The position numbers and the translations under genes were made by a program. The notes beneath the pieces were generated by a model. The model had not been told where the DNA came from. It ran no database searches and saw nothing but the letters and a program-made list of their open reading frames with translations. From NCBI GenBank assembly GCA_003695135.1, contig RFIR01000207.1, forward strand, positions 1 to 10,895: a stretch of 10,895 nucleotides of DNA, in the 5' to 3' direction. Of the stretch, positions 6,770-10,895 are shown one piece after another (the stretch's first letter is position 1; every line of letters starts with the position of its first letter). Origin of the DNA: Alphaproteobacteria bacterium. Lineage in GTDB: Bacteria; Pseudomonadota; Alphaproteobacteria; Rhodobacterales; Rhodobacteraceae.

Positions 6770-6818
6770 AATATTTTACGCGCGCGCGATTTTGATCCGC
6801 AAAGATCGGCGCATATTC

Positions 6819-6836
6819 GATATGACCGGTCGTATC
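6819..6836. promoter_or_regulatory. 18-bp near-palindrome, possible protein-binding site
   Basis: The sequence gatatgaccggtcgtatc is self-complementary except for one T-G position, with an 8-bp gaccggtc core. It could be an operator-like dimer site, but no promoter or start codon is placed to use it; it lies 3' of both convergent genes. Confidence 0.3.
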
Positions 6837-6890
6837 CGGCTCTTACAATGGCCTTTTCAGCAGGGCGCCGCAAATCTTAACGACTGACCC

Positions 6891-6986
6891 TCACCCCTTC
6901 GGGCGCTTGTTGAGCCATTCCTTCATCATCTGCCCCGGCACGAACAGCATCGCCGCCATCGGCAGGAAGGCGATGCCCGCCCTCAC
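6891..6986 (-). CDS. Small ORF overlapping the end of gatB (31 aa)
   Basis: A GTG-initiated frame of 31 residues starts inside the gatB stop (GTGA overlap) and ends with TGA at 6893-6891. The product reads MRAGIAFLPMAAMLFVPG followed by QMMKEWLNKRPKG: a short hydrophobic segment (about 4-18) and a basic, helical tail. Nearly every third codon position is G or C, matching the coding style of the neighbours, and AGGAA lies about 9 bases before the GTG inside gatB. These are good coding signs for so short a frame. The family is not recognised. It could be a small membrane-associated protein translated by coupling to gatB, or the remnant of a longer gene. Confidence 0.5.
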   Translation of the reverse strand: MRAGIAFLPMAAMLFVPGQMMKEWLNKRPKG

Positions 6987-8497
6987 ACCCCCAGCTTCCT
7001 GCGCACCATCTCGTTGACCGCCTTGGGGTTGGCCTTGCCGCCGGTGGCCTTCATCACCTGGCCGACGAACCAGCCGGCCATGGAGGGCTTGGCCTTCGCC
7101 TGTTCGACCTTGTCGGGATTGGCGGCGAGCACCTGATCGACCGCTTCCTCGATGGCCCCGGTATCGGTGACCTGGCGCATGCCCCTTTTCTCAACGATTT
7201 CAGCTGGATCGCCACCCTCGGCCCACAGGATCTCGAACAGCTCCTTGCCGATCTTGCCCGAGATCTCGCCCTTCGTGATCAGGTCGATCACGCCGCCGAT
7301 CTGGGCCGGGCTCAGCGGGCTGTCGGCGATGTCGTGGCCCTCCTTGTTGAGCCGGCCCAGAAGCTCGTTGATTACCCAGTTGGCGGCCTGCTTGCCGTCG
7401 CGGCCCTTCGCCACCGCCTCGAAGAAATCGGCCCGCGCGCGCTCGGCCGTCAGCACCGAGGCGTCGTATTCGGTCACGCCGTATTCGGTGACGAAGCGGG
7501 CCTTCTTCTCGTCGGGCAGCTCGGGCAGGGCAAGGCGGATCGCCTCGATCCAGTCCTCCGACAGCTCCAGCGGCAACAGGTCGGGATCGGGGAAATAGCG
7601 GTAGTCATGCGCCTCCTCCTTGGAGCGCATCGAACGGGTCTCGCCCCGGCCCGGGTCGTAGAGCCGGGTTTCCTGATGCACCTCGCCACCATCCTCGAGA
7701 ATGCCGATCTGGCGGCGCGCCTCATATTCGATCGCCTGCTGGATGAAGCGGATCGAGTTCATGTTCTTGATCTCGCAGCGCGTGCCCAGATGCGAATGGT
7801 CCCGGGTGGCCTGGTATCGCTCATACGCGCCCGGCGGGCAGACCGAGACGTTGACGTCGGCGCGCAGGCTGCCCTCCTGCATGTTGCCGTCGCAGGTGCC
7901 GAGGTATCGCAGGATCTGGCGCAGCTTGCGGACATATTCGCCCGCCTCCTCCGGCCCGCGGATGTCCGGCCGGCTGACGATCTCCATCAGCGCCACGCCT
8001 GTGCGGTTGAGATCGACATAGGAATGGTCGGGATCCATGTCATGGATCGACTTGCCGGCATCCTGTTCCAGATGAATGCGCTCGATGCGCACGCGGCGCG
8101 CGATGCCGGGCTCCATGTCGACCAGCACCTCGCCCTCGCCGACGATGGGGTGGTAGAGCTGGGAGATCTGATAGCCCTGCGGCAGGTCGGGGTAGAAGTA
8201 GTTCTTGCGGTCGAACTGGCTGACCCGGTTGATCACCGCCTTCAGCCCCAGCCCGGTGCGCACGGTCTGCTCGACGCAGAAATCGTTGATCACCGGCAGC
8301 ATGCCGGGCATGGCGGCATCGACGAAGCTGACCTGGGTGTTGGGCTCGGCGCCGAAGGCGGTGGAGGCGCCCGAGAACAGCTTGGCGTTGGAGCGGACCT
8401 GTGCGTGCACCTCCATGCCGATCACCATCTCCCAGTCCGATTTCGCCCCGGCGATGCGCCTTGGCTCGGGTTCGCGATAGGCAAGATGGATCGTCAT
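6983..8497 (-). CDS. gatB: Asp/Glu-tRNA amidotransferase subunit B (GatB)
   Basis: GatB (504 aa) is the tRNA-binding kinase-like subunit of GatCAB. The enzyme converts Glu-tRNA(Gln) and/or Asp-tRNA(Asn) to the amide form using ammonia delivered from GatA. Family motifs run in order: WEMVIGMEVHAQV (22-34), YPDLPQGYQISQ (102-113), IHLEQDAGKSIH (141-152), SYVDLNRTGVALMEIVSRPD (159-178), GNMQEGSLRADVNVS (204-218), GTRCEIKNMNS (238-248), RSKEEAHDYRYFPDPDL (291-307). A C-terminal YqeY-like tail domain ends in ANPKAVNEMVRRKLGV. The ATG at 8497 has GAAGGAGG 7 bases upstream. gatA and gatC are not in the window. Only 63 bases separate it from the upstream 89-aa gene of the effector module, so it may depend on readthrough or on a promoter hidden in that gap; I cannot identify a clear one. 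Confidence 0.97.
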   Translation of the reverse strand: MTIHLAYREPEPRRIAGAKSDWEMVIGMEVHAQVRSNAKLFSGASTAFGAEPNTQVSFVDAAMPGMLPVINDFCVEQTVRTGLGLKAVINRVSQFDRKNYFYPDLPQGYQISQLYHPIVGEGEVLVDMEPGIARRVRIERIHLEQDAGKSIHDMDPDHSYVDLNRTGVALMEIVSRPDIRGPEEAGEYVRKLRQILRYLGTCDGNMQEGSLRADVNVSVCPPGAYERYQATRDHSHLGTRCEIKNMNSIRFIQQAIEYEARRQIGILEDGGEVHQETRLYDPGRGETRSMRSKEEAHDYRYFPDPDLLPLELSEDWIEAIRLALPELPDEKKARFVTEYGVTEYDASVLTAERARADFFEAVAKGRDGKQAANWVINELLGRLNKEGHDIADSPLSPAQIGGVIDLITKGEISGKIGKELFEILWAEGGDPAEIVEKRGMRQVTDTGAIEEAVDQVLAANPDKVEQAKAKPSMAGWFVGQVMKATGGKANPKAVNEMVRRKLGV

Positions 8498-8560
8498 GGG
8501 TGGGCCTCCTTCGGGACCCGCTGGTAAGCCAGACGCTTCGCCGAGGCAAGACGGTCCGGT

Positions 8561-8830
8561 TCAGCGCGCAACGCTCAGGCGGAGGATGGCGAGAGGTTTC
8601 TTGCCCATCTCGATTTCGTAGTCGGGATGGACGGAATCGCTGCCGCGCAGACCCGGAGGCTTCATCCTGTAGCGGGCCTCGATCATCCACCGGTCGCCGG
8701 CGTCGAAGGCGACGATCCTGTAGAGAATTTCCTCGAATCCGGGGCGTTCGCGCAGCGCTGAGAGCAGCAGGGCCTGAGCATCCGGCGGGAGGATGACTTC
8801 AGTGTCGGGTCCGTTCGTCGCATCGGCCAT
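8561..8830 (-). CDS. Small hypothetical protein, candidate immunity protein of the PAAR effector
   Basis: An 89-aa, mixed-charge protein without membrane segments or signal peptide. It begins 11 bases after the stop of the PAAR effector, with AAAGG 7 bases before its ATG, so the two are almost certainly co-transcribed. The central part (YRIVAFDAGDRWMIEARY, about 37-54) and the end (KKPLAILRLSVAR) alternate hydrophobic residues as in a beta-sheet. The pattern faintly resembles NTF2-fold immunity proteins, with a 'GD.W.V' strand and a closing 'ILR(V/L)S' strand, but I do not claim membership. Position right after a PAAR effector is the usual place of its immunity gene; this is inference. It could instead be a chaperone or adaptor. 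No family is firmly recognised. Confidence 0.7.
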   Translation of the reverse strand: MADATNGPDTEVILPPDAQALLLSALRERPGFEEILYRIVAFDAGDRWMIEARYRMKPPGLRGSDSVHPDYEIEMGKKPLAILRLSVAR

Positions 8831-8841
8831 GGGTTACCCTT

Positions 8842-9642
8842 TCAGTTGATCTGATGCGTCGTACCGGTCGTGGGGTTGTATTCAAGGTACTTCCCGCTCG
8901 GCGTGCCGAGATAGCCGCGATACTCCGGATTGCCGGCGGCGTCGGCATTGATGCCGTTGATGTCTGCGCTCGAGAAATTGTCGCTGTTGTAGCTGTCCTG
9001 GGCCGGGTCGGAGGTGCGCACGGGCCCATTTGGTCCGACGACGGAGTAGTCGCCATGGGTGTGATAATCGCCGACCACCGTCGCGCCCGGGGGGGCGGAG
9101 ATGGCATGCGGGTTGAAACCGGTACCGGTCCCGCCCGAGGGATTCGTGTAGCCATAGGTGCCGTCGGGGTTTCGGTAGACAAGCCCCCCATATTCACGGT
9201 TGTCCGCGATCGACTGCGGATTGGCGGCGTCAAGTGCCGCCTTGGCCGCTTCTTCCTGGGTGGCGAAGCTTTGGGCGGAAGGCCCGCCAGCCACCGGCGC
9301 GCCAGCGGCTCCACCGGCACCGGTACCGCTGCCACCGCCACCTCCGCCACCTCCGCCGCCAGGGATCAGCACGGTGAAACAGCCCAGGGCGATGGTGCCG
9401 CCATGGGCGGTCGGATCACCCATGCGCGCGGCGGGCAGCCCGCCGACGAGCACCGTCGGTGCCCCCATCGCGATCATGTCGGGCGGGCCGACGCAGACCG
9501 CCATGTCGGTGACGCGCGCCTGCGGCAGGCATTGGGTCAGCACCGGGAAACAGCCCAGCATGATCGGGCCGCCGACATGGGGGACGGGTCCGGTGAACAT
9601 CGGACAGACATGCATGTCGGTGATGCGTGCGGCTGGCGGCAT
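8842..9642 (-). CDS. PAAR-domain effector with DUF4329-like C-terminal domain
   Basis: A 266-aa two-domain protein. Residues 1-94 form a PAAR domain with three repeats marked by PAAR (3-6), PQAR (40-43) and PAAR (70-73), each followed by a Gly/Pro beta-turn pattern; His/Cys residues (H11, C50, H80) could bind the tip zinc. PAAR proteins cap the VgrG spike of type VI secretion systems and carry cargo. A linker with ten consecutive glycines (95-104) leads to a C-terminal domain (about 123-266) with NREYGGLVYRNPDGTY, VGDYHTHGDYS and GYLGTPSGKY, as in DUF4329. E150, H194-x-H196 and S224-x2-D227 recall the JAMM/JAB metallopeptidase signature; this is inference. The ATG at 9642 was chosen because the family starts MPPAARITD and GGGAG lies just upstream; an in-frame ATG at 9675 would add 11 residues. 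Likely partner: the 89-aa gene downstream. Confidence 0.88.
   Translation of the reverse strand: MPPAARITDMHVCPMFTGPVPHVGGPIMLGCFPVLTQCLPQARVTDMAVCVGPPDMIAMGAPTVLVGGLPAARMGDPTAHGGTIALGCFTVLIPGGGGGGGGGGSGTGAGGAAGAPVAGGPSAQSFATQEEAAKAALDAANPQSIADNREYGGLVYRNPDGTYGYTNPSGGTGTGFNPHAISAPPGATVVGDYHTHGDYSVVGPNGPVRTSDPAQDSYNSDNFSSADINGINADAAGNPEYRGYLGTPSGKYLEYNPTTGTTHQIN
9331..9360 (-). repeat. GGN tract encoding a ten-glycine linker
   Basis: Ten consecutive glycine codons (mainly GGC and GGT/GGA variants) join the PAAR and C-terminal domains. Similar G-rich linker DNA is seen at the right window edge upstream of the metallopeptidase domain. Such tracts are plausible recombination points for swapping toxin domains. 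Confidence 0.7.
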
Positions 9643-9878
9643 CGGCTCCCGTCCGAGGGACAGAAAGAAGGTCATGCATCACGTCATGCGGGCCACGCCG
9701 ATTGCAAACGGACCGAAGGCCGGACGGGCCCGCAACCGTGATCTGGATCACCATGAACAGAATTCAGCCTCTCCGGTCAAGCCGGCTTGACGGCGGGAAG
9801 TGCCGCTCGCACGCCGCGCCTGCAGTGATGCCGCCCAAGGTGCATCGTCGCTCCGCCCGCACCTCAAGCAGCCAGCGC
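9643..9878. other. Gap between the two effector units
   Basis: These 236 bases carry no convincing gene. The minus-strand frame through 9416-9754 is out of register with the PAAR domain and reads as Arg/His-rich noise. The gap contains the perfect palindrome at 9776-9791 and should hold any promoter for the PAAR effector, but I see no clear -35/-10 pair. Confidence 0.5.
9776..9791. promoter_or_regulatory. Perfect 16-bp palindrome upstream of the PAAR effector gene
   Basis: gtcaagccggcttgac is fully self-complementary. It lies about 134 bases upstream of the PAAR start and about 88 bases past the end of the 139-aa gene. It could be an operator for a dimeric regulator; without a loop it makes a poor hairpin. 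No T-run follows. Confidence 0.4.
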
Positions 9879-10298
9879 TCAGAGGCAGTGAATAGCGAGG
9901 CTTTCCACCGGCTTGCCCTGGGCGTCGATGCTGGTCACGCCCAGCCGGTTGCGGCCCAGCGCGAAGAACATGCCGAGCCGCGGCGGGGTGGCCCTCGGCA
10001 TCGGATCGACCGACTGCGGCTCGGGGTTACCCATCCGTTCGACCAGCGTATCGAGACCGACCTTGCCCGTTACCAGATGGGCGATCAGCAGGCCGCGGAA
10101 GCTGGCACCGCGCCTGGGCTCGCGAAGCTCGAAGCTCGCGATTTCCTCGCGCCCCGCCGCGTGATAGAGCCCGTAGAATTCGGTTTCGGACTGAAGCTCG
10201 AAGACGGTACCGAGCATATCGCCGACCCGCTCGTGCCTGCAGTTTTCCAGCCGGGCGCCGAGACGCAGAAAGCGGTCGAGTTCCTCATAGGGGCTCAT
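9879..10298 (-). CDS. Hypothetical protein, candidate immunity protein of the metallopeptidase effector
   Basis: A 139-aa soluble-looking protein without signal peptide or membrane helix. It starts at the ATG overlapping the effector stop (TGATG), with a strong GGGAGGAGG 6 bases upstream; a GTG three bases earlier is possible but too close to the Shine-Dalgarno sequence. The N-terminus (MSPYEELDRFLRLGARLE) is probably helical. The middle (LGTVFELQSETEFYGLYHAA) and the end (FFALGRNRLGVTSIDAQGK) look like beta-strands. I do not recognise the family. Tight translational coupling to an effector-type metallopeptidase is typical of immunity partners, so I infer that role; an adaptor or chaperone for loading is the main alternative. 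Confidence 0.75.
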   Translation of the reverse strand: MSPYEELDRFLRLGARLENCRHERVGDMLGTVFELQSETEFYGLYHAAGREEIASFELREPRRGASFRGLLIAHLVTGKVGLDTLVERMGNPEPQSVDPMPRATPPRLGMFFALGRNRLGVTSIDAQGKPVESLAIHCL

Positions 10299-10895
10299 CA
10301 CGGACCTCCTCCCGCCGGCGGGTGGTGCGTGTCCCAGCGGTTCTCGTAGAAATGCGAGTAGTAATCGTTGTAATTCTCATGCGTCGTGCTCGTGGTTTCA
10401 TGCTGCCCGATCTGCTGTCCTATCTGATGTGCCGCCTGTTCGTCGGTGATGGTACCGGCGTCGGCCTGATCGGCAATGCGCTGATATTCGTTGGTTCGAG
10501 TTCCTGAAATCCCGATATCCGGCCCGCCTGCATCCTGTATTTCACCACGGACCCGGGCATTGTTGAGCGTCGCGCGGCCTTCGCCGTCGAGCTGATGGTC
10601 GCGGTTGGCGGTCACGTATTCATCGCGCGTATGACCGGCCATCGGCGTGTAGTCGTTGGCCTGAACCGCGTGGCCGGCCTCATGCGACAGCGAGCGGACG
10701 TAATCGGTCGGGTTCGCGCGGTGGGCGCTGTCGATGGTGATCGTCTTGGTAGAGCGATTGGTAGAACTGCCGCCACCGGCCGGGCCGTCGACGATGGTCC
10801 AGCCGTCTGCCTGCAGTTCGCGGAGTTGCCGGCTGAGCGTGGGTGACATCGCGATGAGATCGCCGATGCTCGGGCCGGCACCGCCCCCCCCGGCA
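10298..10895 (-). CDS. HExxH metallopeptidase effector domain, 5' end outside window
   Basis: The frame is open to the window edge; the ATG at 10849 is probably internal. The 15 residues before it are Gly-rich (A-GGGG-AGPSIGDLIA), like the linker of the neighbouring PAAR protein, so this is probably the C-terminal toxin domain of a longer spike-associated effector. Counting from the internal Met, the domain shows SPTLSRQLRELQADGWTI (2-19), then SLSHEAGHAVQ (53-63) with zinc ligands H56 and H60 and catalytic E57. LDGEGRATLNNARVRGEI (87-104) follows, where a Glu such as E90 could be the third ligand, and then GGPDIGISG (108-116). This layout fits zincin-type polymorphic toxins. The C-terminus is polar and rich in His, Thr and Gln. 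A stop at 10298 overlaps the next gene's start. The PAAR or other delivery part is not visible. Confidence 0.8.
   Translation of the reverse strand, partial: AGGGGAGPSIGDLIAMSPTLSRQLRELQADGWTIVDGPAGGGSSTNRSTKTITIDSAHRANPTDYVRSLSHEAGHAVQANDYTPMAGHTRDEYVTANRDHQLDGEGRATLNNARVRGEIQDAGGPDIGISGTRTNEYQRIADQADAGTITDEQAAHQIGQQIGQHETTSTTHENYNDYYSHFYENRWDTHHPPAGGGP

Larger units (their letters stand above)
6379..6790. repeat. Degenerate tandem direct repeat, unit about 218 bp
   Basis: Landmarks recur at nearly constant offset: gggcgccgc(g/a)aa at 6379 and 6598; aaatattgattg at 6435 and 6654; ttattttctaatta at 6452 and 6671; cggagttt(t/c)gcagggg at 6528 and 6745. Offsets are 217-219. A third partial copy is present: the AT/CG block ending tttta(t/c)gcgcgcgcgat at 6460-6482 recurs at 6768-6790 with 21 of 23 matches, and gggcgccgcaaa recurs at 6863. 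Order within a unit: GC hairpin, AT-rich block, CG tract, spacer, inverted repeat. Confidence 0.75.
6309..6890. other. Gene-free, locally AT-rich repeat region between convergent genes
   Basis: No credible gene is present: the open frames are short, lack ribosome-binding sites and have no family character. Base composition drops sharply in AT at 6430-6470, 6650-6690 and 6765-6780 compared with the flanks. The region holds a degenerate tandem repeat of about 218 bp, GC hairpins, a 45-nt inverted repeat and a second half-copy of it, alternating CG tracts and an 18-bp near-palindrome. It looks like accumulated dispersed-repeat or mobile-element debris. Confidence 0.7.

Noticed and set aside
6444..6880. 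Short open frames of 63-76 codons in the repeat region
   Set aside because: They differ between repeat copies, lack ribosome-binding sites and mostly translate the palindromes and AT blocks.
7334..8527. 397-codon plus-strand open frame opposite gatB
   Set aside because: It mirrors GatB codons, shows no domain, and the minus strand carries every GatB motif.
9416..9754. 112-codon minus-strand frame overlapping the PAAR start
   Set aside because: It is out of frame with the well-supported PAAR domain and reads as His/Arg-rich shadow sequence.

Overview
The window is GC-rich and its gene families point to an alphaproteobacterium, most likely in or near the Rhodobacterales. The support is the yajC-secD-secF cluster with an Mth938-type gene downstream, the sequence character of SecD and GatB, and a strong preference for G or C at third codon positions. 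This is inference from gene content; no 16S or other marker is present.

Layout. Positions 1-195 hold no gene I can support, only two GC-rich hairpins. From 4243 down to 196 on the minus strand runs a compact operon: yajC, secD, secF, a TauE/SafE-type permease and an Mth938-like (NDUFAF3/AAMDC-related) protein. The gaps are 24, 16 and 1 bases, then a 4-base overlap. YajC, SecD and SecF form the accessory complex of the Sec translocon; the permease is an uncommon insertion between secF and the Mth938-like gene. Positions 4244-4592 form a divergent intergenic region with two mirrored promoter-like elements, one for yajC and one for the plus-strand gene at 4593-6308. That gene encodes a three-segment membrane protein with a pentapeptide-repeat domain, built partly from eleven near-identical 30-bp DNA repeats.

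Positions 6309-6890 are non-coding and locally AT-rich. They carry a degenerate tandem duplication of about 218 bp containing a GC hairpin, an AT block, a (CG)n tract and a 45-nt inverted repeat. This looks like a dispersed or mobile-element-derived repeat lying between convergent genes.

From 10895 down to 6891 everything is on the minus strand. First come two effector-type units: a Gly-linked HExxH metallopeptidase domain, whose start lies outside the window, followed by a coupled 139-aa protein; then a PAAR protein with a DUF4329-like C-terminus, followed by an 89-aa protein. I read these as two candidate effector/immunity pairs of a contractile secretion system such as T6SS, although no structural genes of that system are in the window. 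Immediately downstream is the housekeeping gene gatB, the tRNA amidotransferase subunit, followed by an overlapping 31-codon small ORF.

The most interesting parts are the tandem effector module, with two different putative zinc-peptidase signatures and orphan partner genes, the unexplained 218-bp repeat, the 30-bp minisatellite inside the pentapeptide gene, and the small ORF coupled to gatB.
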